DNA of 64,000 bases from Candidatus Limiplasma pullicola (GTDB taxonomy: Bacteria > Bacillota > Clostridia > Christensenellales > Aristaeellaceae), in contig DVIV01000027.1 in assembly GCA_018710985.1 (NCBI GenBank), positions 29,029-93,028 of the forward strand. The letters are read 5' to 3'. A program made the position numbers and the translations under genes. Under the pieces are notes generated by a model. It was not told the origin of the DNA. It was given only the letters and a program-made list of their open reading frames with translations, and ran no database searches. Shown here in pieces: positions 43,601-49,056 of this stretch. Each line of letters starts with the position of its first letter. Position 1 is the stretch's first letter.

Positions 43601-43853
43601 AAAGCCTGCGTCTGCTTCAGCGGCAAACGGCCTGCACAGCGCGGGCAGCCTGGAAAGCAGAAGCGAATCCGCTTCCTCCGGCAGCGGCACGGCAGCTTCC
43701 GCCAATCCCTACGCGCGCCCGATCGGCGCGGCGCCCGCATCCCAGTCCCCCGCGCAGGAAAGTCCTGCCGCGGAGGGTTCCGCCCGCAGGCGGTCCACCC
43801 GCATGCAACGCTACCATGCGGCCGGCGGAGATGAAGAGGGCGGCAACACCTAA
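37674..43853 (+). CDS. giant surface protein with MucBP-like and SH3-like repeats
   Basis: A 2,059-residue exported protein. After the signal peptide (cut near ALAQ, residue 36) and a 190-residue N-domain come repeats of about 70 residues resembling MucBP domains. Eight carry the VTFHH or VTIHH start and GYTY string, and several are more divergent, between about residues 230 and 1290. An SH3-like domain (GSLNLRSSP, about 540-612) is inserted among them, and four more follow (about 1296-1700; for example NSVNFRTSPNGSRIKQL). A membrane segment (about 1729-1753, VVIGGAGGAYAYAL) with a KKRK stop signal is then followed by about 300 residues, rich in Ala, Ser and Gly, with repeated NPYAR/NPYSS units. 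No LPXTG is present. Adhesion to mucin or wall glycan is likely; the tail should be cytoplasmic. Confidence 0.85.
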   Translation: MAKQIPGAFRRMLAFVTSMLLIAAQLVLPVAALAQDISMLPTVTLQWTAADGVTVQTLAVTPSQYGEQAVYWAMLPPEAMQSVSGVTVAAITPPAGLEDPTVTYAPAAGTPVTGNSTAVDGMPATWIQVLRNGVPDPASYPLYLSAQELPPYQPVGPTSGTVHISYSFAGTEVYGFDETVPAEGRSFAPDAALVPQGYELVTTGEVLVTLNPDGTTSPNPVVFEVQQSAPQVVNSTVTFHHLDEVTGQQITADTWQELAPETYSASTYQQAVEGYTYSSASPDPFVVDGMGTPVEVTLYYEQNVPEPVNSPVTIHHLDKDTNQQITGDTMAEAAAGMETYSSIYQTPVEGYTYSSANPESFTPDGAGTPVEVTLYYAQNAPDPVNSTVTFHHRDAGDGSKTLADDTTQSLPAGPYDSAAYATGIDGYTFQSADPVSFNVDGVGTPVEVTLYYAQNAPEPVNSTVTFHHKDAATDQELTSTQQELAPNTYASADYKTEIEGYTYASAAQESFTVDGTGTPVDVTLYYNQNAPTEPVVLEEYTNQYGITTKGSLNLRSSPTTEDKNNKVVQGVNKDVIMPATQRVQGLDNDGYSWYRVNYNGTDCYVRDDCFRLLTEEEMQQYLNVEVPVKYVDQATGEAFYTATAQCMKGGSVTVEVDLSQAQGYTLVSEASVQVSADANGTLTPAEAVFTFAKEQQAVKGTVSATYVDEDQKPVAEPQTFERDPGTYPVTDFAIHTPEGYEPAQVNVQEVVVHDDGTVEPETVVFTYKAKQPEPVNSVVTFHHLCDGAAIIGDTQQELAPNTYHAADYQAAVEGYTYASASPESFTVDGSGAAIEVTLNYTKVVQQLDSVVTFHHLCDGAAITEDTQQTLAPNTYGSASYQATVEGYTYAGASPESFTVDGSGAAIEVTLTYTKNAPQVVNSIVTFHHVDTNGAPIAADTQQELAPNTYSASGYQVAVQGYTYTSANPESFQVDGKGTAVEVTLTYTKDLVASQVTFHHVDADGNPLMADRTVEIAPSAEAYRSESYASAAPEGYLYASANPETFTVDGSGTPITVVFTYAQKPAVTAPVTFEYVSESGRVVASPMTVDLPVGPNDVMEYCKVVDGYTFKSTSSQTVEVSADGVATPDKVTFTYTENPTTAAVQVHYRNSIGDDLPGSPVIKQLGPGTYLIQPEDVPAGYVVSSSAQPQTVTVTNDLVATPNSISFTCYDKNITGTLTINYYDSADLSKPIATEQRSLSPGLQTVAADDSVVAKVGNYQRTEGYADQQVQVNENGTVVPSTISFYYKSVQDTSYIGYAVTTRQTAMRSSAAANGAVTQTLAVNTLLYINGQQQVGSVVWDSSQTVLGGTSASGWVTDADVRHISASEAQALIDQYNQQQQKPTQSPGYYITLYNSVPLRTYTNIYAEARYLKKDTVVYVHSQEYDGSRNIWHLTTYDGVTGYVLNGQLRKLTEKEVENYLASGNPSTPENPGGNPYNPNGASSYGYITANSVNFRTSPNGSRIKQLNKYAMAMILGTQQVNGVTWYNVNYNGQIGWIHGDYFHQMTLTEFNAFLSSSQYQQGLANNAVATATPKPSTGGSTSGNTGSATQGSVSSVEDWNVGAWQNTGAANQTTYAPFNPYATPVATTTPRDQYMTKDATVKFYQSPDAASSSLTLPANATLNVLETVTQNNKTWYKVQYNGQTGYVEAEAALTEVTAGASPTPTSTFVIGTMIPINYEDETVETQTSGVPWGLIGGAVVVIGGAGGAYAYALNQNKKRKAAAARAAASRRAATAAGTTAAGAAGATSPYARRAAAAPIAPGTKQNESANPQNKPAGSTAYSGVKNPYSSGSITGTQNPYSRPASATGSGSAATGSPHGGASASAQNPYARSTQTGTGTGTPAAAQNPYARSAQAGTGTRNPYAVTGGQSASMAGKPVSPQSAGAGDGAATPYAAGAAPKIPYADGTLPTAGSSAGSASMASGSAAFTTSVNGGAAKPASASAANGLHSAGSLESRSESASSGSGTAASANPYARPIGAAPASQSPAQESPAAEGSARRRSTRMQRYHAAGGDEEGGNT

Positions 43854-43861
43854 GTCTCTCT

Positions 43862-43894
43862 GACAAGCCGTGCGGCACAGCCGCACGGCTTGTC
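43862..43894. repeat. perfect 15-bp inverted repeat
   Basis: GACAAGCCGTGCGGC (43862-43876) and its exact complement (43880-43894) flank an ACA loop. No T run follows, so it may end transcription weakly or protect the 3' end of the long mRNA. Confidence 0.65.
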
Positions 43895-43927
43895 ACGCAT
43901 TCGGATACAAAAGAAGGAGGAAACAAG

Positions 43928-44845
43928 ATGGCGGTTTACGAAACCTTCCGATCCGTTATGGGTCAGGAGCTGGAGAAGGCGCTCTGGCCCGCGGAAGGAG
44001 TACCTAAAGGCGTGGTGCAGTTCGTGCACGGCATGGCCGAGCACATCAGCCGCTATGACGCGGCAGCCCAGGCGCTTAACGCCGCGGGCTACACGGTGGT
44101 GGGGCATACCCACCTGGGGCACGGCGAAAAGGCGCCGCTGCTGGGGTATTTTGCCGGGAAGAACGGATGGGACGCACTCATTGAGGATGTACACGCCCTG
44201 CGGCTGGAAACCCGGAAGGCTTACCCCGGCATGCCCTATTTTCTGCTTGGGCATTCCATGGGCAGCTTCGTTGTGCGCGGATATTGCCTCAAACACGAAA
44301 AGGGGCTGGCCGGCGTGGTGCTCAGCGGCACGGGGCATTTCACCAGACCGGTGGTGACGCTGGCCAAAACCATGGCGAGTCTGCAATGCGTCCTGGGCGG
44401 CGAAAGGAAACCGGGCCGTCTGGTGGAAAAGCTCAGCTCCTCCGGCTATAACCGGGGATACGACGACGTGCAGACCCCCTTTGACTGGCTGAGCCGTGAC
44501 AGGGACCAAGTGGCGCTGTATCTCGCGGACCCGTACTGCGGCTTTACCTTCACGGCCGGCGCGTACCGCGACATGTTTGACGGCCTGAGCCGCCTCTACC
44601 CGGAGAAGCTGGGCACGATGGAAAAGGAGGTTCCCGTGTACCTGTTTTCCGGTGCGATGGACCCCGTGGGCGCTCATGGCGAGGGCGTGAAGCGGGTGGC
44701 GCAGGAGCTGCGCGACGCGGGGGTGCGGGATGTGACGCTCTGCCTCTACAGCGGTGGACGGCACGAGATGTTCAATGAAATCAACCGGGACGAAGTGTAC
44801 GCAGACCTGATCGCCTGGTTAGACGAAAAAATCACAAAAGGATAA
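43928..44845 (+). CDS. alpha/beta hydrolase, monoacylglycerol-lipase-like
   Basis: A 305-residue cytoplasmic hydrolase of the serine aminopeptidase S33/lysophospholipase group. Motifs: VVQFVHGMAEHISRY at the oxyanion turn, GHTHLGHGEK, the nucleophile Ser110 in GHSMGSF, the acid in GAMDPVG and the histidine in GGRHEMFNE. It should hydrolyse a lipid ester. AAGGAGG lies 8 bases before the ATG. It stands alone between two hairpins. Confidence 0.9.
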   Translation: MAVYETFRSVMGQELEKALWPAEGVPKGVVQFVHGMAEHISRYDAAAQALNAAGYTVVGHTHLGHGEKAPLLGYFAGKNGWDALIEDVHALRLETRKAYPGMPYFLLGHSMGSFVVRGYCLKHEKGLAGVVLSGTGHFTRPVVTLAKTMASLQCVLGGERKPGRLVEKLSSSGYNRGYDDVQTPFDWLSRDRDQVALYLADPYCGFTFTAGAYRDMFDGLSRLYPEKLGTMEKEVPVYLFSGAMDPVGAHGEGVKRVAQELRDAGVRDVTLCLYSGGRHEMFNEINRDEVYADLIAWLDEKITKG

Positions 44846-44869
44846 AGCTGTTAAAATTTCATTTCTTAA

Positions 44870-44898
44870 TTGTTAAATTCCCCGGAATGTGTTACAAT
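44870..44898 (+). promoter_or_regulatory. promoter of the HAD phosphatase gene
   Basis: TTGTTA (44870-44875), a 17-base spacer and TACAAT (44893-44898). The -10 box lies inside the loop of the hairpin described next. Confidence 0.75.
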
Positions 44899-44919
44899 GT
44901 TCGCATCCCGGGGCTTTTT
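44880..44919 (+). terminator. terminator-like hairpin overlapping a promoter
   Basis: CCCCGG (44880-44885) pairs with CCGGGG (44908-44913), followed by CTTTTTG. The 22-base loop contains the -10 box of the next gene. It probably ends the hydrolase transcript. Confidence 0.5.
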
Positions 44920-44949
44920 GTGCCCCAAATGCCGGGAGGTTGGCTGCTC

Positions 44950-45750
44950 GTGACGGAAAACGCCCTCAGGGAAAGGCTTTCCCAGGTGAAGTGCTTCATG
45001 TTGGATATGGATGGTACCTTCTATCTGGGCGACCGCCTGCTGGAAGGATCGCTGGATTTTCTGGAGGCGCTGGAGCGCACGGGACGGCGCGTCCTGTTTG
45101 TGACCAACAATTCCAGCAAATCGGCCGACAGGTATGTGGAAAAGCTCAAGGGCATGGGCGTGAGGGAACCGTTTCTCAACGTGCTCACCTCCGGCCAGGC
45201 GGCGGGACGCTACTGCCTGCGCACCTTTCCGGGCCAAAAGGCGTTTCTTCTGGGAAACGGGCTTTTGCGCGCCGAACTGGAGCGGATGGGGCTGGCCATC
45301 GACAACGAACATCCCGACTATGTGCTGATCGGCTATGACACCACACTTGATTACGAAAAAATGACAAAAGTGTGCGACCTTGTGCGTGCAGGGCTGCCTT
45401 ATGTAGCGACGCACCCGGATTTCAACTGCCCCACCGAGACGGGCTTCGCGCCGGATATCGGGGCCATCATCGCCTTTATCGAGGCCAGCGCGGGCCGAAG
45501 ACCGGATGTGATTCTGGGCAAGCCCTACGCCGGCATCGTGGAGGAGGCGCTGGCGCTGACCGGCCTTGAGAAGCATGAGCTGGCCATGGTGGGCGACCGC
45601 CTCTATACCGACATAGCCACGGGCCTGAACTTCGGCATTTTGAGCATTCTGGTGCTCACCGGAGAAGCCGGCGAAGCGGACATCGCCGCCACGGGCATAC
45701 GGCCCGATTTGATCTTTGAGCGCCTGAGCGCCATGAATCCCTACTTGTGA
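44950..45750 (+). CDS. HAD-IIA family sugar-phosphatase (NagD-like)
   Basis: A 266-residue haloacid-dehalogenase phosphatase of class IIA. The nucleophile motif is FMLDMDGTFYLG, motif II is FVTNNSS, and the C-terminal acids are in MVGDRLYTDIATG. The cap domain in the middle has HPDFNCPTETGFAPDIGAII, typical of NagD/AraL relatives that act on sugar or nucleotide monophosphates. GTG at 44950 is the start, 10 bases after GGGAGG; the upstream part of the open frame contains the terminator hairpin and is not translated. The L,D-transpeptidase gene follows 20 bases after the stop. Confidence 0.88.
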   Translation: MTENALRERLSQVKCFMLDMDGTFYLGDRLLEGSLDFLEALERTGRRVLFVTNNSSKSADRYVEKLKGMGVREPFLNVLTSGQAAGRYCLRTFPGQKAFLLGNGLLRAELERMGLAIDNEHPDYVLIGYDTTLDYEKMTKVCDLVRAGLPYVATHPDFNCPTETGFAPDIGAIIAFIEASAGRRPDVILGKPYAGIVEEALALTGLEKHELAMVGDRLYTDIATGLNFGILSILVLTGEAGEADIAATGIRPDLIFERLSAMNPYL

Positions 45751-45770
45751 GCCGGAAAGGATACGGAAAG

Positions 45771-47684
45771 ATGAAACGAATCGCTGCTTGTCTGTCAGCC
45801 CTGCTGCTTGCGCTGCCCCTGGCGGCGCAGGTTGCGGCCTCGCTTGCGGAGACGCAGGTGACCATCACGCTCAGCTCGGGGGAGACCATCGCCCCCGTGC
45901 AGTCCGGAAGCACGGAAACCGAGGCTCCCGCTGTGACTTTGACGGCGACGCCCACCGCGGCGCCGACAGATACGCCTGCGCCCACCGGCACGCCCGCGCC
46001 GACCCCGTCTCCTACCGAGGCGCCTCCCACGCTCAAATACGGCGATCAGGGCGAAGCGGTGAGCGAGCTGCAGAGCCGGCTGAGCGAGCTGGGCTACTAT
46101 GTGGGCCGCATCAGCGGCAATTTTCTGGAAGGAACGCAGAACGGCGTGAAGCGCTTTCAGGAGGACTATGGTCTGGAAGCGACCGGCGAGCTGGACCCCG
46201 TAAGCGCCGAAGTGCTGGAAAAGGCAGAGTATCGTTCCCTGCGCTACGGAGACGACGGCGAGGACGTGAAGCGCCTGCAGACCGTGCTGCGCGAGCTGGA
46301 TTATCTGGATGCCAATTCCACCGGCATGTACCGCGCGGCCACGCAGGAGGCTGTGGCGGCTTTTCAGGAAGCCATGGGCGTGGAGGCGACCGGCGAGGCG
46401 GATCTGGAGACGCAGCGCCTGCTCTTCGGCGATACGGCGCTGGCCAAGGGCGCACAGCCCACGCCCACGCCGGACCCGAACGCGGACCTTGGCGACATCA
46501 ACGACGTGGTGATGGTGGAGGACGGCGCCAGCACGCCCGACAGCCTGGGCACCAGCGAATACGGCGGTCATAAGCTGCAGCGCGGCGCCCAGGGCGAGGA
46601 GGTCAAGCAGGTGCAGACCCGCCTGACGGAGCTGGGCTTCTTTACCGGCCCTATCAGCGGCAACTACATGAACCAGACCATTGCGGCCGTGAAGGCATTC
46701 CAGGAGCACAACGGCATGTTCGTCACCGGTGAAACCGACGAGGAAACCTGGAACATGCTCTTCAACAGCAGCGACGTGCTGGACATCAGCGCGACCGCGC
46801 GGCCCACGCCCGTGCCCACGCCCGTGCCCTACGCCATCACCGTGGATGTGCGCAATCAGGTGACCATCGTCTACGGCCTGGACGAAAACGGCGAATATAC
46901 CGTACCCGTGAAGCAGATGGTGTGCTCCACCGGCATGAAGGCTACGCCCAGCGATGTGGGCGAATGGGTGCTGAACGGACGCAAGGCCCGCTGGTGCTAT
47001 TTCCCCACCTGGGGCAGCCACGCGCAGTACTGGACCCGCATCAACGACAGCATCGCCTTCCATAGCGTAATCTATAACAGCGTCGACCTGAATAACATGA
47101 GTACCAAGAGCTACAATCTGCTGGGCTCGCGCGCCTCGCACGGGTGCATCCGCCTGCTGGTGAGCGACGCCAAGTGGATCTACGACAACGTGGGCGAGGG
47201 AGTGGTGGTCACCGTCACCGAGGATCTGCCCGACGACGAGGAGCTGCGCAAGGCCGTGGCCGCCCCGCCGCTCAACTCCAGCAAGACAGGGCCCGTTACC
47301 ACCCCCGAACCCACGCCCGCTCCCGAATATGTATCCGGCGGCATGCCGCCCCAGCCCTTTGAGAAGCTGAAAAAGGGAACGGAAAGTGAGGCCGTGTACT
47401 GGCTCCAGTGCCGCCTCAAGGAGCTGGGCTACTACACCGGCACCATCACCGGCGGCTACTACAGCGGTACCCAGAAGGCCGTGAAGGCGTTCCAAAAGGC
47501 CAACGGCATCTATCCCACCGGTACTGCTGACGTGGAGACCCTCGAAGCCATCTATGCCGATGTGCTGGACGCGCAGGCCACGCCGCCCGTCACCCCGACG
47601 CCGGAGCCGACCCCGGAGCCCACGCCCTCCCCGACCCCAAGCCCGACGACCGAACCAGGAAAAACATCCAGCAATAACGCCTGA
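45771..47684 (+). CDS. secreted L,D-transpeptidase with peptidoglycan-binding domains
   Basis: A 637-residue exported protein. A signal peptide and a Thr/Pro/Ala-rich linker (residues about 50-90) are followed by three PG_binding_1 domains (LKYGDQGEAVSELQSRLSEL and similar), the YkuD L,D-transpeptidase domain (residues about 350-480) and a fourth binding domain near 525-590, then another proline/threonine tail. The catalytic motif is complete: the histidine in SIAFHSVIYNS and SRASHGCIRL with Cys459. It should make 3-3 cross-links in, or attach proteins to, peptidoglycan. Having binding domains on both sides of the catalytic domain is less common. It is co-oriented and probably co-transcribed with the HAD gene. 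Confidence 0.93.
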   Translation: MKRIAACLSALLLALPLAAQVAASLAETQVTITLSSGETIAPVQSGSTETEAPAVTLTATPTAAPTDTPAPTGTPAPTPSPTEAPPTLKYGDQGEAVSELQSRLSELGYYVGRISGNFLEGTQNGVKRFQEDYGLEATGELDPVSAEVLEKAEYRSLRYGDDGEDVKRLQTVLRELDYLDANSTGMYRAATQEAVAAFQEAMGVEATGEADLETQRLLFGDTALAKGAQPTPTPDPNADLGDINDVVMVEDGASTPDSLGTSEYGGHKLQRGAQGEEVKQVQTRLTELGFFTGPISGNYMNQTIAAVKAFQEHNGMFVTGETDEETWNMLFNSSDVLDISATARPTPVPTPVPYAITVDVRNQVTIVYGLDENGEYTVPVKQMVCSTGMKATPSDVGEWVLNGRKARWCYFPTWGSHAQYWTRINDSIAFHSVIYNSVDLNNMSTKSYNLLGSRASHGCIRLLVSDAKWIYDNVGEGVVVTVTEDLPDDEELRKAVAAPPLNSSKTGPVTTPEPTPAPEYVSGGMPPQPFEKLKKGTESEAVYWLQCRLKELGYYTGTITGGYYSGTQKAVKAFQKANGIYPTGTADVETLEAIYADVLDAQATPPVTPTPEPTPEPTPSPTPSPTTEPGKTSSNNA

Positions 47685-47710
47685 GGCGCAGTCAGACCCG
47701 GGAGGTAAGC

Positions 47711-48382
47711 ATGAAACGGACCAGCCTGAAAAACCGCAAGCTGCCTGATTACACCCGCGGAGAAGAGATCTTCAACATGGTGTCGCATATCGTGGGCGGC
47801 GCATTCGGCATCGCCGCGCTGGTGCTGTGCCTGGTTTCCTCCATCCTCAAGGGCGATACCTGGTCCATTGTGGGCAGCGTGGTATACGGCGTGTCCATGG
47901 TGCTTCTCTACACCATGTCCAGCGTATACCACGGCCTGCTGCCGGAAATGGCGAAAAAGGTGATGCAGGTGCTGGATCACTGCACCATCTATCTGCTCAT
48001 CGCGGGCACCTACACGCCCATCGTGCTCTGTGCCATCCGGCCCGCCTACCCCGCCTGGGGCTGGGCGCTGTTCGGCGTGGTGTGGGCCATCGCCATCGTG
48101 GCGATCGTCTTTACTGCCATTGACCTGAAGAAGTATGCCGTGCTCTCCATGATCTGCTACATCGGCATGGGCTGGTGCGTGGTGCTGGCGGCCGACCCTG
48201 TGCTCAAGACGATCCCTCTGCCCGGTCTTTTGTGGCTGCTTGCCGGAGGCATCGCCTATACGGTGGGCGCCGTTCTCTATGGCCTGGGCCGGAAGCACCG
48301 CTACATGCATTCGGTGTTTCATCTGTTCGTACTGGCGGGCAGCATCCTGCACTTTGTGTGCATCTTTGTGTATATCATCTGA
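47711..48382 (+). CDS. hemolysin III / PAQR family membrane protein
   Basis: A 223-residue protein with seven membrane segments. Conserved metal-type residues of the family are present: EIFNMVSHIVGG, MSSVYHGL, LDHCTIYLLIAGTYTP and the final HSVFHLFVLAGSILHF. Bacterial members (YqfA/TrhA) affect membrane lipid balance; hydrolase activity has been proposed for the superfamily. GGGAGG precedes the start by 6 bases, and the gene begins 26 bases after the transpeptidase stop. Confidence 0.9.
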   Translation: MKRTSLKNRKLPDYTRGEEIFNMVSHIVGGAFGIAALVLCLVSSILKGDTWSIVGSVVYGVSMVLLYTMSSVYHGLLPEMAKKVMQVLDHCTIYLLIAGTYTPIVLCAIRPAYPAWGWALFGVVWAIAIVAIVFTAIDLKKYAVLSMICYIGMGWCVVLAADPVLKTIPLPGLLWLLAGGIAYTVGAVLYGLGRKHRYMHSVFHLFVLAGSILHFVCIFVYII

Positions 48383-48435
48383 CAAAGCAGTCGAAAAATC
48401 GTTTTGAAAAGTTCAAAATTCAGGCATTTCATGGC

Positions 48436-48464
48436 TTGACAAATGAAGTTAGGAATGATAAACT
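48436..48464 (+). promoter_or_regulatory. feo operon promoter
   Basis: TTGACA (48436-48441), a 17-base spacer and TAAACT (48459-48464). An inverted repeat spans the spacer and the -10 box. Confidence 0.75.
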
Positions 48465-48468
48465 TCAT
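48443..48468. promoter_or_regulatory. inverted-repeat operator in the feo promoter
   Basis: ATGAAGTT (48443-48450) and AACTTCAT (48461-48468) form a perfect 8-base inverted repeat over the promoter core, the right place for a repressor. It is not a clean Fur or DtxR consensus; an iron-responsive regulator is the natural candidate. Confidence 0.55.
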
Positions 48469-48504
48469 GGCGGTTAGAGGCTAATAACTTCTAACCGCCA
48501 TTTT
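48467..48504 (+). terminator. 12-bp hairpin with T run at the start of the feo leader
   Basis: ATGGCGGTTAGA (48467-48478) pairs perfectly with TCTAACCGCCAT (48490-48501), followed by TTTT. It can end the hemolysin III transcript, but it also lies at the predicted 5' end of the feo mRNA. Confidence 0.6.
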
Positions 48505-48550
48505 GGCCCTGGAGTTAGTCAAAACAAATTCAAAAAGGCGGGGAGATGAA

Positions 48551-48763
48551 ATGATGCCATTGGCGATGGCAAGCGTGGGCGATGTCAACATCATCCGCAA
48601 GATCACCGGCAAGGATGAGGTACGTCAGCGCCTGGCGGAGCTGGGATTCGTGGTGGGGGAGCCGGTCACGGTGGTAAGCGAGCTGGGCGGCAACCTGATC
48701 CTGAGCGTGAAGGAAAGCCGCGTTGCCCTGGACAAGACGATGGCCATGCGCATCATGGTCTGA
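48551..48763 (+). CDS. feoA: FeoA-type protein (first copy)
   Basis: A 70-residue SH3-like FeoA domain protein, which helps the FeoB ferrous-iron transporter in the cytoplasm. Family features are VRQRLAELGFVVGEPVTVV and NLILSVKESRVALDKTMAMR. Two adjacent ATGs (48551 and 48554) follow GGGGAG; either may be used. It is the first of two feoA genes ahead of feoB and is the more typical C-terminal-acting form. Confidence 0.9.
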   Translation: MMPLAMASVGDVNIIRKITGKDEVRQRLAELGFVVGEPVTVVSELGGNLILSVKESRVALDKTMAMRIMV

Positions 48764-48784
48764 AGCAAGAGGAGGAGAAGCCCA

Positions 48785-49006
48785 ATGAAGACCCTGAAGG
48801 AAGTCAAGATCGGCGAATCGGCCACCATCAAAAGGCTGCATGGCGAGGGCGCGCTCAAGCGGCGCATCATGGACATGGGGCTGACGAAGGGCACCCTGGT
48901 ATACGTGCGCAAGGTCGCGCCCCTGGGCGATCCCATGGAGCTGACGGTACGCGGGTATGAGCTTTCCGTGCGCAAGAGCGACGCGGAGAACATCGAGGTG
49001 GAATGA
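48785..49006 (+). CDS. feoA: FeoA-type protein (second copy)
   Basis: A 73-residue FeoA domain protein: GESATIKRLHGEGALKRRIM, DMGLTKGTLVYVRKVAPLGD and ELSVRKSDAENIEVE are the standard FeoA blocks. AGGAGG lies 7 bases before the ATG. The two FeoA proteins are clearly different in sequence, so this is an old duplication, common in Clostridia feo operons. feoB follows after 50 bases. Confidence 0.92.
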   Translation: MKTLKEVKIGESATIKRLHGEGALKRRIMDMGLTKGTLVYVRKVAPLGDPMELTVRGYELSVRKSDAENIEVE

Positions 49007-49056
49007 CTCTTTTTTATCCATAAGTTAGAGAGCACAAACAGCAAGGAGGCGGCGGT

